Assembly: GCA_963514095.1 (NCBI GenBank)
Contig: OY741266.1
Coordinates: 14,701,986-14,765,985 of the forward strand
Length of the DNA stretch: 64,000 nt
From: Eutrigla gurnardus
Taxonomy: Eukaryota > Chordata > Actinopteri > Perciformes > Triglidae
Direction: 5' to 3'
Shown: piece by piece, positions 47,019 to 60,430 of the stretch
Numbering within the stretch: position 1 is the first letter of the stretch
Layout: each line of letters opens with the position of its first letter
Program-made: the position numbers and the translations under genes
Notes under the pieces: model-generated
The model's database searches: none
Told to the model about the DNA's origin: nothing
The model's input: the letters and a program-made list of their open reading frames with translations, nothing else

Positions 47019-48876
47019 GTAAGACCATCGTCTGCTCAACCAATTCCACTCTCTTGTGTTCTAGTTTCTTACAGCTCTTGTACATTTAATTGTGAGCCGA
47101 CTGAACTCAGTGCACCTGTAATTATCTCTAAACTGTGCTGCAGCTCTTCTGTAGTAGCTCTTTTACTGTAGGTGTGTGTATGTTTGACAAAAAATCATTT
47201 GTGACTTGTGAGTCCTTCGTACAAACACAAGATCAGTCACTGCATCTCCATGATGCTTGATGATACAGTTAAGTTTTGTTGTTAAACTGACATAAGAGTC
47301 TGTACTAATTAAAGTATTAATTAGCTTTTTAATGAAGTCATTAACTCAGACACGCTACATAACGGTCATTACGAAGCACCCGTACACCATGCTGTGCTCA
47401 CAGTAAATATAACAGAAAGAAGGGCAAATCTGCCTTTCGGCCCAGACCAGCTTTGAGCTGTGTGTGAGTTTTTCATTCATCTGGAAAATAAATAACCAAA
47501 ATAAACTTACACATTTCCACCCTAATGCCTGACTGACAGCACTCAATGACAAACAAACGACTTCTGGGGGCTTGAACCACAACCCTGCCAACTGCAAATT
47601 ACTGCACGTACTTAGCGATTCTCGACCAAAGAAATGAATAGTCGACTACCAGTTATATGATTGTCAGTTAATCAGTTTGTTTACGTAATTGTTTATCCAC
47701 AAAGAATTACACAAAACCATAAAAAACGACTAATCGAACTTTCGATTCCTGCCGTCATTTGCATGGCATGGTCACGTTTGAAGTCCTCCCATGGGAAAAT
47801 ATGATCCATTTCCATCTGGTGGATGAATTGTGGTACTGCACTCACCCTAAAGGCACTGTCCTTAAATACGGGCATTAGCTGGTAAAATTGACCAATTAGT
47901 TATGATTTTCTTTGAATGGGAATGTGTGTTAACAAAGCCAAAACAGTTAAGTATTTAGATGAAATCACGACCTACAGTGACATGATTTTTAGCTTCCTGA
48001 CAACCATAAGATGGCACGGATGGTACTGGTAATGCGTTTGTGTCAGGCAAGCTAGAGCACGGACCAATCAGCGAGCAAAACGTCACTGAAGGCTTTTCTC
48101 AATGGTTAACAGGTTTTCGCTCTACTCCGGACTGGTTTTGGCAAGAATTTGATAAACAGATGGTTCATCCAATCAACTGCCAAGCATTTTTTGAAAGCGC
48201 CTGCCCCAGTTTCAAATGACAGCTTTTCAGATGGTCTCAAGAGGTTTAATAGAAATACAAATGGAATCAATGTACGTGATTGTTAACCAAGATGTTTTTA
48301 AGACCAAGGTTTTTTTCCCCGTGTAATTTCATATTTATTCTAAGAAATGTGACCAAAAAAGATGAAAGAAACAGAAACAGAAACAGAAATGTGTGTTATC
48401 TGATATGGAAATTGGTCCCAAGAAAAGCGTGACATCACTTATTTCCAACATTGCCCCAGCCACTTAAAAAACACGAGAAAGACTAAAACAAATGCAGAAA
48501 TCATAAAGAAACCAAAACTTTTCTTCTTTTGCTGAAAATCATCACTTATGGTAAGAAGCAGAGAAAACAGGTTTTAGGGCTTTTCCATTCATTATATTTA
48601 AGGGTTCCTCCAAACATCCATCCAAAAAGAAAGAAAATGCATCTTCCGTCTACAGAGTTCAATGACTGTCCGTGGCAACTACACATCACCAACCTGCCTG
48701 CTAGAAGTGCAGTAAGGCTGAACACTTCCTATAGCTTGCTCAATAGATATGAAACTACTCGGTTTGCTCGGAGGCGAGTCTGCTGTGATCAAAAGGCGCT
48801 TGATCCAATTTCATTTTGCGACATTTGCATCATCTCAAAATACTTCACCAACTCTCTCTCTCTCGTTTCCACACAG

Positions 48877-48927
48877 TTGTGGGTTGCCAATGTGGAAGGC
48901 GTCCTCAGGTCCATGGCAAGACAGCTG
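48877..48927 (+). CDS. Candidate small gene, exon 2, or prcd 3' UTR exon
   Basis: Strong splice signals flank this 51-base segment: a CT-rich tract and TTTCCACACAG on the left, CAGCTG|GTGAGT on the right. In phase 0 it reads LWVANVEGVLRSMARQL, an amphipathic helix-like stretch with no stop, and its length is a multiple of three. It could be joined from the exon at 46917 or, alternatively, from the UTR donor of prcd at 45904, in which case it would be untranslated. The splice signals are much better evidence than the coding call. Confidence 0.45.
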
Positions 48928-49087
48928 GTGAGTCTTTGTCATTTTAAAAAGAGCACTGAGTGCAGCAGATACGTCAATTATCTACATACTAAATATGATT
49001 ATTTTAAATGATACTGGTGTTTCTGAATGTGGTTGTTTACAGCTCATTGTGGCCAACAAGGTGTCGAACTAACTTACCTTTTCCCAG

Positions 49088-49198
49088 GATGCTTCTCTGG
49101 AGAAATATCCCCATTGTAAAAGTGGAAACCCCCCAGAGTGTCGTCTATCTTCTTTGAACCACATCAGGTCTCTCTGCAGTCAACCAGCTGATCCATAG
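49088..49198 (+). CDS. Candidate small gene, terminal exon
   Basis: The acceptor CCTTTTCCCAG (ending 49087) starts a phase-0 frame DASLEKYPHCKSGNPPECRL, then SSLNHIRSLCSQPADP and TAG at 49196-49198. With the two exons above it gives 87 aa. It contains three cysteines and no recognised domain. The transcript would continue about 410 bases to a good poly(A) signal at 49605. As with the previous exon, it may be part of the prcd 3' UTR instead. Confidence 0.4.
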   Translation, partial: DASLEKYPHCKSGNPPECRLSSLNHIRSLCSQPADP

Positions 49199-49604
49199 AG
49201 GCGGCGTTAGATTTTCTTTACTATATGAAGGCAGAACAAATCCCACATTTCAGACAGGCTTGAAACCAATCCTATTGATTGTGTTAAACTTTTACAGAAC
49301 TTTTCTTTTATTACAGCAAAATAGGGATGTCACCAAAGATTGGCTGCCTACAGCGCCGTGTCTTTGTGTCACCAGCGAGAAAATGTATTTATTTGAACCC
49401 AGTTTTCACGGCAAACCTCACTTCAATCACTCATGCAATGATCTCCTGTCTTAAACTGGTGTTTGACATTCAGGAGAGGAAAGTCATTTCACATCCGAGT
49501 GTATCGTTACTCAACTGTCACATTAGTGGTGTAAACTAGTGTCCAACTCCAGGTTCTCCTGGAAAGACGGCTAACTTTGTGTCACTATTACTGACCAGAC
49601 CAGA

Positions 49605-49610
49605 AATAAA
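49605..49610 (+). terminator. Poly(A) signal
   Basis: AATAAA followed at about 30 bases by a GT/T-rich stretch (TTGTGTCTTTATTT). It fits the end of the transcript that contains the exons at 48877 and 49088. Confidence 0.5.
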
Positions 49611-50974
49611 CAAAGGTTTTCTGTGAAGTGCACTTCCTGTTGTGTCTTTATTTGAAAGGGAAATCCGCACCCACACTGTCAGCAGGGCAAAAACAAGCTA
49701 CCAGCATTATTCTTATTTCATTTAAAATAATGATTTTACCCTACATATCTACAGGATCTTTTTTTCATCTTTTTATGAGCTGGACCATTTCCTTTGCCAA
49801 CAGATGAGATCTTGTTATTTCCTCTCTGATTACATAAATGACTGAATCCTTGTTGATATTAAGGTTGTTTTTCCTGTTCGTTGTCCTCTGGGTACCAGTG
49901 TGCATTCAATTTATGTTCCAAAAGCACCACTGTGACAGAGTTATGGCAGAGCGCTATGCATCTAATCTATCAAGAACTCTGTTTGCCATTGTGACAACTA
50001 TGTACCAAATCCCCTGTGGTACACTATGGGGGGAAACTAATGTGCCTACGTCGCCATGAACATCGCCACTCTGCCAAGCGTGCACTCTGAATCCGCCTGT
50101 GTAATCAAGACGCGACTATCTGCCGATAGTGGCGGCGGCACTTCCATATCTCGCCATTACCTCCTGCCCTGATGAGCCTGTCTGTCTCAAATTACAAGGT
50201 GAAAGCGGGGCTTTTGTGCGCTTGGTAAAGCGGAGCAGCTTGGGTAATGAGCGTGGTCTTCCTGCACACTCTGGCAGACCATAGGAGTTAATCTAATGAT
50301 GGGGGAGACAGCCATGATTCCTAATGGCCTCAGAGAGAAAGAGAGAGAGAGAAACATGGAGGTCGGGACCGTTGCACCAATACAGAGTCCTCTCCCCCCC
50401 AATTACTGGGGCAGCACGCTTGTACTGCTGACTTAATCATATCTCCACTAGACTTTGAGATTCAATATCAAAGAAGCCCTGAGCGTCGACCGGGGGGAAT
50501 CAAAGGAGCAGAAGTGAACTTATTGGCTCTTGAGGAACTGATTATAGTTGTGTTGTGGACTGTTGGCAGTAAAAGGATGCAGGGCATTCAGACATCAAGT
50601 CATTATTGTGACCTGTTTGAAGACATCTGTCATGAGTCACAGTAGCCTACAGGCTTTGTTTAATGCATGTATACATGTAACTATACCATAGGGAGCAGGG
50701 GTCAGAAATAAGGATCAACCACAGGGCCAAACATTATTCATAAAGAAGGCACCATGGAAACGTGTACCTAAATGTTGGTTTCTTTTACGTATAGGAATAA
50801 AAACAATTATTTTTAAAAGGGTTTGTCGTTTTGTATCCGAGGGCAGGTGTCAGTTTACCCATTAGCAAGTGAATGCAGTGACTTAAGTTAATACAGATAA
50901 TGAACAACGTATGTTATTTTACTGAATTTCTATGTGATCTTTCTTATCTTATTGTATTATGTTACTATTTAATT

Positions 50975-51056
50975 TATTGTCCTGTACAGCACTTTTGCCA
51001 ACCGTTGGTTGTATAAACGTGCTTTGTAAATAAAGTTTGAGTTGAGTTGAGTAGAG
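50975..51056 (+). repeat. Retroposon-like 3' tail
   Basis: Reads TTGTCCTGTACAGCACTTTT, then 'GTATAAACGTGCTTTGTAAATAAAGTTTGA' split over the rest, ending in GAGTTGAGTTGAG. A tail of 'ATAAAGTTTGA' plus short tandem repeats is common at 3' ends of fish LINE copies. Only the tail remains. Confidence 0.5.
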
Positions 51057-51169
51057 AATGAATTCATGTAATTGACATCAATTGTGGCCTGCTACATTGT
51101 TATGTTTATATGAGATTAGAGTTGTTATTGTTGCTGACGTAGAAATAAGAATAAGGGCTACAGGCTAAA

Positions 51170-51370
51170 CAGCCATGCTAGCAGCTCTGTGAGGCTGTAG
51201 TGCAGCAGCTCAATGCTAACGCCAGCATGCTAACATGCTCACATTGAAAATGCTAACATGCCGATGCTCTGCAAGTGTACTGTTGTACCATGTTCATCAC
51301 GTAGTTTAACATGTTAGCATGCTAAAAACAAAGAGCAGCTGTTGTTGATATTTGTAGTTTTACCAGGTAT
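51170..51370. repeat. 'TTAGCATGCTAAC' dispersed repeat, copy 5
   Basis: Opposite orientation to copy 1: CAATGCTAACGCCAGCATGC, GCTCTGCAAGTGTACTGTTG and ACATGTTAGCATGCTAAAAA. Confidence 0.6.
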
Positions 51371-52871
51371 TTGGTTTCGGGCGTACAGAAAATTCAGTCA
51401 GTCTCCATAATTATTACTTAATTCATTGTGTGGAACATCTGGCCCAAATTGCATAGCAATTCATTAAATAGTATAGATATATTTGACACAAAACCACAAA
51501 TGTCAATGTCAAAGGTGGCGCTGGAGGAAAAGCCAACACACCATACAAGTCAGTAGGATTCGTCATCTGGGAACCACGAATGTCCATGCAAAACTTTGTG
51601 ACTGACAGGTGGACATTACCATCCCTAGAACCATGACATTAGCATGAATAAAATCAGCATATTTCTATCGTTACCTGTAATTTAATCTGAATTATGTATG
51701 ACATAACTGATCGATGATCCATCCAAGGGTTAACTAATCACACAGTTACTTAATCACTGATTTATAGTCAGCACCAGAAATTAATGATACATCCCGCATT
51801 AATGAATGAATTAATTCCACATGAATTATGCATTAGATATGCGTTACTTAGTCCGACTCCCTGGATGACTGTGGGTGTCATAGCCTGCACATGAGAAGTG
51901 GACATAATCCTGGATTCCTGGAACTAGACGTGACACACCAAAGGGTGGAGCTAAGTTCAAAATGTTATGATTAACTTCCATGAACTGATAATGTAGCGAG
52001 TCCGACCTGTCAATCACGAGGTAGCCACGCCTTAAAGCATACCCTGCTTTATCTTCTAGTTGATTCTAAATGAGTCCATAATTTACCAAACTGCTGTATT
52101 GCATAAGATTTATAACTAGCGATTGAGAAGATAAACTTGAGACAATAGGGTCTCTTTCTCATACACTTCTATACAAACAAACTTCTGTATACCAGAGGAG
52201 TCGCCCTCAATTTAAAAGAATGCAGGTTTAAGGCATTTCCCCATTTGCTTCACTATCATACCCGAAGGTTGCTTGCTTCTGTTCATGTTAGAGCTGCCGG
52301 TGGAGAATGTCTGTCAAATAGGAGAGAAGTGGTGACAGAATGTCGCGTTTTCCAACAAAAATGGACAAATTCTGATATTTATTTATTTTAGATAAATGGG
52401 AAGCCGGCGTGCTTGATGTGCTCACAGCTCCATTCAGTGCTCAAGGAATATAATATAACTGCACTGCTATCAGACTCGTGGTAAAAAAACTGTTAATTTA
52501 GTGTTTCAGAATGTACCCGTTATTCTGTAACAGAAAGGGAAAATGTGGAGGTGTTGTTATACATACAGGAGGTCATTATGCAATGGTTTTACTAGTCCAG
52601 CCCACTTGATAGCAAATTGGGCTGTATCTGGCCCATTAACTAAAATGAGTTTGACAGAAATACAAACAAGCCAGAGCTGCCCCCCCACTGTTGTAAACTG
52701 TCACTGTGTATGCTTTTAATGCTGTGCTTTTAGTGTGATGTTGAACTTTGTAGAATATAAAAATATATCATTTTCCTGTCCAAGCAACATCTCTCCCTCT
52801 CATTTGTGGCCTGCCAGAAAGGCTCGCAAACTAATGAAAAGGAAAAAGCAGCAATGCTCAACAAACTCTTA

Positions 52872-52875
<4 letters not shown>

Positions 52876-52932
<57 letters not shown>
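52876..52932. repeat. (CA)n microsatellite
   Basis: About 28 uninterrupted CA units. Confidence 0.97.
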
Positions 52933-52934
<2 letters not shown>

Positions 52935-54261
52935 CTGAAAACGCCTACACTCTCTCCGGTATGTTTGTTCTCCTCGCTCAGCGCCATCTGGGTGCCACTT
53001 CAGGAAATCAGCGGTGACACACAGAGGAGCTTCTTCCGATAGGTCGGGTCACGTATGAGCATCATGGGCGCCGACTCTGGTTCGACACTGTGATGGAGGA
53101 AATGAGATGATGGAGAGCCACGGTCGCCGCCATACATAACTGATGTTCAAAAGGGACGAGACCCAGCGGGCGCTCACGCTGTCAGTGTTTATTTTTAACT
53201 GGAGATTAATGACATCCCGCCGATAAATACAAGATTTGTTCCATGCAGGGGTTCGACTGCTGCTTGCCAACAGATTACGTCATGTACAGCACACGGTGGC
53301 TGCGTCTCGATGAATGCACCCACAGGACATCGGTCAGTAAAGCCCACTGGCCACGATATCCAACGCATTTCTAAAACAACGCCGCATTCAAGAGTAACAC
53401 GGACTCGCTCTAATCGAGGAAGGCAAGTTGGTTCAGTCATTTTGAAAACCTGTACATCAGCCCGCGTGACACAGTGTGCTCATACCATCAGGCTAATCCA
53501 GCCGCCTCCCCCACAAACATGCTCCAACAAGCAGGCCACGAGGATGGAGGTGACCCAATAAACCACGTCCACATATAATGAGGAGTGATTCCCCGCTGCA
53601 GAGGGAGAGACCCGGGCTTTCCCCCCGTCTGTTCTCCTTGGCATATCTTCAGTTCAGCGAGTGACTCAGCCCTTTGGATGTCCCATGGCTGCCGGGTGGC
53701 AGCGGAGATGAATTAAAGATGGCCTTGTGAGCCCTCCAAATCATTCAAGTCATTTTTAAGCCAAAGAACCAAACGTTCACTCACTGGTTCCAGCACCAAG
53801 AATGTGAATATTTGCATGTTTTCTTAGACAAAGTTAAAGTAAATTGAATTGATTTTGTTTCTGTAGCCTACTGTTGGTCAGGCAAAACCACAATAAAGAT
53901 GTGTCAGCATTGCATCTGGGAAATTATAAAGGCCTTTTTCATGATTTTGATGATTTTTATCTTAATTTTTATTAAATGTTTTTTATTGAGAAAGGAAACT
54001 CATCAGGTGATTTAACGGAGATATACGGTAGTATTTTTTTGTGTCAGTTGAATGCATTGTATGTTGTAATTGTGCTTTGGCAACACATTTAAAATGCCAT
54101 GCCAATAATGCCTTGTAAATTGAAAATGGTAGTAACTTCCCAGAGTCCTGACATCACTGTGAAGTTGCCAGGCAACCACCAGAGACCTTAAGCATTTAAT
54201 GCAAATGTCTCTGTGTAAAAAACATTTTGGTTTTGAACAAACAAATGAGATATATAACATG

Positions 54262-54420
54262 TTAATTACTGAGCTTTAAAGGTGCTACAAGGCAGCCTTT
54301 GTTACCACTGGGCAGAGCCAGCCGATTCCTCCGGTCTTTATGCTAAGCTAAGCTAAGCAGCTGCTGACCCCAGTTTTAAATTTACCATACAAACACGAAA
54401 GTGATATTAAAATCGACTGA
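54262..54420. repeat. Fish dispersed repeat, second 'AGCTTAGC' family copy
   Basis: TTAATTACTGAGCTTTAAAG, GGCAGAGCCAGCCGATTCC and TATGCTAAGCTAAGCTAAGC belong to the family also seen, reversed, at 23050. Confidence 0.55.
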
Positions 54421-55571
54421 TCTGACTTGATAAACAAGGAAAATGTTGGCAGCAACTTAACGAAACACCGAGAATGAGTGAGTTATTGAGTCTCGTGGGA
54501 AAAGGCACAAAGCTGAAGAATGCCCATATAGAATCTGATTTACTTTAACGGTTAACCCCCTTTAAATTAACACACTGGCTGACAGTATCTCACATCTTCA
54601 GCTTGTTGTAAAACACAGAAACATTCTAAACAAAATAACCTTTATGCATTTCCGGATCTTTATTCGACAAACCACCGCGACCCAACTCATAATGGACATA
54701 ATGTTCCTGACTATTTTTACTGCCATTTCCCTTATCAATCACTATCACAACTTCATGCATCTCCCATTGAAAAATATGTTAAATACTTAATAAATGAGAC
54801 GAATAGGGCATTTCAGCGGAGTTAAGAGGCTATCTCATTCTTTTAATTTTCTCCCATCAGTTTTACAAACAGAAGGTCTCATATCAGATTCAATGTTATT
54901 AGTAGGCTACAATTATCAGAACAATACAAACATCAGGCTCCCTCATGTGGCCTAAAGGTGTACCACAGATAGAAACAACAACGGAAGAAATTCAGCCAAA
55001 TTATTTGGCAGCCCTAATAAAATGTTCTGCCACCCACCTGTGTGTCACATGACCCAGTCTTTGGGAATGACTGCTTTAGAGAATTTTTTGACTTCAGCCT
55101 GACTTCGCCGCAAGTGTTTGTAAAACAAACGGTAGTTTGTCATATGTTCTGTTTTGACAGTTGCTAATCTAGAGGATTGAGAATGATTTTGCATGAGATG
55201 AAAAACATGATGATTCACCACCACACAGACCGCCACAACTCGATTAGCTTTAAATGATAAATTTCACAATAAGTACCCGGAATATTTAATCGGCGTCTTT
55301 CCAGAGCTTGAAATGTTTCATTGTTTGCCAGCGAAGACAGGTTTGCATAACTCTTGTATAATTATGGCAGCGCCTTGACAATAGGGGCGGGCATCTGAAG
55401 AAACAGAGCAGAATTAAGGGGCAAGTGAAGGAGAGCCAGGCAGACAGGCCAACCCTTTCTGCAAGCCATCAGTGCTAAGCGACCCGGACGGGGAATCTGT
55501 CATGTTGGATGCCAATGCTAACTAAATGCTGAGGTATATGACATTCTTTCCTCCCACTCAGTTATCTGTCA

Positions 55572-55592
55572 GTGTGTGTGTGTGTGTGTGTC
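55572..55592. repeat. (GT)n microsatellite
   Basis: About ten GT units. Confidence 0.9.
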
Positions 55593-56482
55593 TGTGTGAG
55601 AAGGGTGTGGGCCGGTGATAGGGCAGAGGCAGACTCCATGTATGTTATATAAGCAACAATTAAGTTAATGTATTTACTGTATTGATATGCACCGAGTTGA
55701 CATCCGCGCTGCGCGGCCCTACCAACAGATAATGGATGCTTATCGGTTATTAAGCTTGTGTCAATGGTTTCATGTTCGGGAGATGCAACCAGATGGTGAG
55801 GAATGCCAGTTGATGGCAATTAGTGCCAACTGGGGCATACATGTGTGCAGAAGTGAAAACACGGTTGTGTTCATAGCCCTTTTGAGATGAAACCTTCTTG
55901 AAACGATACAAGCACATATGGGATAGTGACAGCACTGTGTCTTAAATCTCACTAAATAAAATAAAAAACACCCACCATACATGTATGCAGGGGCGGTCCT
56001 CTTCCCCCCCTTCAAGGCCAGGCAGCAATAGAGCTCACAGCTGGAGAACGGTGGAAGTGAGCATCTACTGTCTCCATTCATGGCTCCTCCACTGCTCCTC
56101 AGCTGTGCCATTTTCAATCAATAGCTCTTAGGAAATCAGCGTCTACCCTGCAGTTTGATATGAAAGGACTCTTTTGTTGAGAAGCCCATAGTGTGTAGCA
56201 TATAATGATCTCACACTGAAGAAACGCACGTTTTTCAGAAGCGCTTTTCTCCCTCGTTGCAGCAAATTACATAATATGTTCATGTTCAAAGTAAAGCCTG
56301 AATGGCTGTGGGGGGGCAGGAATTAAGGTGATGCCTACCTATCTCCTGGTACGCAGTGGATTAAAGGACTGCATTTTAGCAGCAGTGCGGCAAGAGACTT
56401 GCGTGTGAATAAGATGATGTTGTTTCCCCTCTGGCTCCAGGTGTTTACTGGGACCACTAATTCCCATCTGCATATATGCTTA

Positions 56483-56508
56483 CCTCCTCCTCCTCCTCCT
56501 CCTCCTCC
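56483..56508. repeat. (CTC)n trinucleotide repeat
   Basis: About eight CTC units; explains the poly-Pro and poly-Gly frames here. Confidence 0.95.
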
Positions 56509-57699
56509 CACTACTACTTCTCCCACTCCCCCCTTCCTCTCTGTGGAGGGTGATGATGTGCTGGTGCCTGGGGCACAACAAGAATGCCACAATGACTTTC
56601 ATTTGACCAAGGAGAAGTCAGACAACTTCTTTATTATGTTTTCTCAAAAGCAATCTACTCCTCAGATACATAATGTTGCAATGATGAAGATGGAGTGTGT
56701 CGCCAGTAATGGATTTCATATTAGTACTAATGACAAAACATGAAGGTATGGTTGCAGTGCCATCATACCAGTTCTGGGAAAGTAGTCTTTCACTTAGAGG
56801 AGGATTTCCATCGTAAAACATAATGTAAAGTTAAGAGACAATAACAGACCACATATAGTTCTATAGTGGAAGAAGATGGGGGTCCCTACAGTCAGACTGT
56901 GGCTTAGAGAGTTGATGCAGTCAGGTTTTGACTTTTAGAGTTGAACAAGATCTAGCAGCATCTACCCGATTATCTAAAACCACAACATTAATCTTCAGTG
57001 TTCACCAGTTGTATTTGTGTGTTTGGGTCATGTGACACTGCGCCTGTGTGGCATTGGAGGCGATCGGCTACAGCTAATGTGTGCTGCTTTTTTAAACAAA
57101 CCATGACATTTTGCTTTCATAATTTTTGTTTTTTTTAAATAAAACAGTTTTGTGTATTTTTATATCATACAGTACATAAACCAACTATGTGTAAAGCATG
57201 CATGTGTTGCGTTGATAGGTGCAATATTTCCCATTTAAATGTGATGAAGTTAATTAGAAGTAATTAAGTGAACAGCCTTAAAAACATACTACTTCATTGT
57301 GTTCATTACTTTCTGCTTTGTGTAAATACCATAAAAAATATTTTTCATTAGAGCAGTCTTCTGTTTAGTTTTTACTGTATTTAAACTAAACTAAATTCTC
57401 TGTGGTATGGTGACTATCAGTTGCCTCTCTTTTAAACCAACACCGCCATCTGTTGTTTGACCAAAGGCACTACGCCATCCTGCAGATGTCCAGGATGTGT
57501 GAATGTTCACTTAGTTACTAGTTCATACTGAACAGTACATACTAGATAGTTCATTCTGTACATGGGGGCAGAAAAGGCGTAACAAGAACGCAACAAAACA
57601 AAATAGAACACATAACTACCTATAGACATGGTTTTAATCACTGCAGTGAAAAATATGTTTTGACTCGAATAATAAAACTGATTTTAATAAAACTGATTT

Positions 57700-58475
57700 T
57701 TGATACTGCAGCTACCAACTGAGACCAACAAGCTGATATACCGTTCAGCAGCAGGGATCCTGGAGATGCTCGGCTATAATGAACAGCATGAGCTATACGG
57801 AGCAGCATCCCCCATGGAGAAGGAGGCTGGTGGTGGAGATCAAGGCGACACGGAGAGAAGTTAGTCAGCTGTCAGAGCTACAGAACGGTGCTAAGAAGGC
57901 TACCGACCTGAAGAGGGAGAAGTAGAAGTAAAGAGAACAAACAGGATGTTCTCCACAGAACCATTCACAGTGTCCTCCATAGGAACAGACCCACCCAGTG
58001 CTGAGCCTGAAACAATACTGGAAGAACTATGGGAGAAGGAGGCAACACACACAACACCAGTAGCTAGTGGATCTGAGAGCAGCTCCAAGAACAGGACCCA
58101 GTATCCATCACCATGACAGACATGATGTATGAAGAGCTGGACAGCACCAGGGCCTGATATGATCCACACCTACTGGCTAAAGAAACTAACTGCACGCTAT
58201 GAGCACTGCCACCTGGCAGCACAAAAGAACCAGCTACTGATGGATGGGACCGACCCAGAGTGGTTCACCGACGGCTGGACAATCCTGATCATGAAGGACT
58301 CCAGAAGGGAGATATTCCTTCCAACCACCGACCAATAATCTACCTCTGCACAACATGGAATCATAATCAGGCATTGATGGATCAATACATGAGCAGGTCC
58401 CAGAAAGGAGTTGGTAGTAACACCAGAGGAGCCAAACACCAGCTACTGGTTGACGAAGCAGCCACTCACCTTTAA
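57700..58475 (+). pseudogene. Decayed LINE reverse transcriptase fragment
   Basis: Broken frames encode pieces typical of the start of a non-LTR retrotransposon reverse transcriptase: APGPDMIHTYWLKKLTA (58137-58190), PEWFTDGWTILIMKD (58255-58300), then in the next frame PSNHRPIIYLCTTW and SQKGVGSNTRGAKHQLLVD. The order (KAPGPD-like, ILI.K, NxRPI, the QKG..G..D block) is as in R2-type and related elements. Stop codons and at least one frameshift near 58300 show it is dead; the catalytic YxDD region is absent. The upstream section 57700-57925 is in a further frame and looks like the linker before the RT. Confidence 0.65.
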
Positions 58476-58479
58476 GTAT

Positions 58480-60430
58480 TAATTCCTGTAGTTGTAATAC
58501 ATTATCATCTTATCTTGTAATACATTATAGTCACTGTTACGATTAATTATGTTTGCTCTAAATGGTTTGCTTTAAGTTAAGAGACAAAAAAGCCACACAA
58601 TGTTGTAAAATAATTTGTATTTTAAGCAGAGTATCCAATTATAATGCATTACAAAAAGGGTATAATTATTTCAAGAATATTATTGAATAAAAAATGCTTT
58701 ATAATGTGTTATGATTATTGTTGTGAACCATTATGAATACCGATGAGTGATTATAACTATGATTATACAGCACTATAAGCAGATTAAAATGCATTATATG
58801 TATGTTTATAATGCACGGGCATCATAAAAAGCTTTACCGGTTGAACTGATCTCTGAAATCATCTGAACCATAACTAGATATGTGAGTCCCTAATTTGTCA
58901 AATTAATCAATGTCACTTCCTCCATTTGCAGTCATCCTTATGTGGAAGTGCATAGACATTCACTGATGTATTTAAGGACACGGAAACAATGACATGTACA
59001 TTTATAATCACCCTTTTTGATTTGCTCATCAAAACTAAATTTCAGTTTCAGTAATCACTAATTGAAATGCATTGGTATGTGTGTGGGAAACCTAATTAAA
59101 TTAAGAGTGCTCCACTCTGTTTCTAAACATCACAGGCCATTTGTTGCCATTATTAAAGGCGTGAACTAATGCAGCTCGGTCAATGCACACATCACTCACA
59201 AGCATGTAATGAGCGTGTATTAGCACAATGCGACTCTAGTGGTGCTAGAGTGGCGTGTAATAGAGCTTTAGTTTGAAGCTTTGGAGCTCTGACCAAGCTG
59301 CATTATTTGATGCATTGGAGTGAGAGTGTGCACAGGTGCCAATAAAACAATGAATGAAAGCTGAATTACATTTGCTTCGTTTGCAGGGTGCTGGTACTTG
59401 TACTTGCTGACTCACTGTCGTGACTTATTGAGAGTTATTAACGGAGTAAGTGAGACCACTGCAGCTCCACGTCTCACGTTAGGAGTTACTTAGCATCTTC
59501 TCAATCTTATATTGATATTATGTTACCATAGTTAATTAATACCAAAGTATTTTAATTTCAGACTAAAATATGACGTTTGTAAACTGGTATTTCCCTCATT
59601 ATTCCAGTAGAGGGTAGCAGACCGCCTCTCTTTTGCGGTTAGATCTACTGAACAGCGAAGTTGAGCTGGTTAGAGATGAGTCAAGCCCGCACAGACACCC
59701 ACAACATCTCAGAGAAAACAGGCAGCTGTGACCCTTACAAAATAAAAGTGCCAGTTAGTCCATTGATTCACTATTACTAAGTGATGGTTAAAATTACAGG
59801 TTATAAATGTACAATTCAATTCAAATGACCTTCTCTTGTAATACAAAGAAAATAGTTGTCATTATCCGTGTGGCTACAATCTACAGCATTCTGATTCACA
59901 GTAGGCTACTACTGGCTTTCTGTCACCTTCTTAATTATTATTCACTATATTCACCTAATGTTGCCTACATCACAGGCTGATTGGAATTAAGAGTGGAAAA
60001 TACACACAACATCATTGCTATGCAAAGTACCTATAGTCCTATCCATGACACCCAGCAGGCAAAGTGGGCAACCTCTCTGGTGCACACAGGCAGATGGGCT
60101 TACTGTGCATCAACTGGCTTGTGCTAATTTAATTGTATTTTTGGGGGACATACCCCACCGTATTACAATATCTGACATAAAGATTGCATAAATAATGTTT
60201 CTTTGGTATCAGGGCTGTGGCAAGACATCAAAAAGACTGCTTTATCTTTTTTTGAATATGATATTTGTTATCCATTCAATTGTTTATGAGTTGTAATTGC
60301 CACATTCTAACTCACCATATTAACGCAAATCTTTGGAAAATAGTACTGAGGAGGACACGACTTTGCTGTAGTAAAACTTTGTGAAACACAGCCCTTGCTA
60401 TCTTATTTTGAAATGTGACCGGATGTGGTA
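58480..60430. other. Intergenic DNA before sphk1
   Basis: AT-rich, no gene seen. A run of words such as ATAATGCATTA and TTATAATG between 58490 and 58810 is repetitive in character. Confidence 0.45.

Larger units (their letters stand above)
49640..57695. other. Intergenic DNA, repeats only
   Basis: No gene is recognised in 8 kb. It contains dispersed repeats at 50.98, 51.17 and 54.26 kb and microsatellites at 52.9, 55.6 and 56.5 kb. Open frames are short and without domains. Confidence 0.5.

Noticed and set aside
48529..49011. 160-codon plus frame over the 48877 exon
   Set aside because: It is in a different frame from the splice-supported phase-0 reading and continues through the donor into intron; no domain.
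56335..56743. Poly-Pro and poly-Gly containing frames
   Set aside because: Caused by the (CTC)n repeat at 56483-56508.
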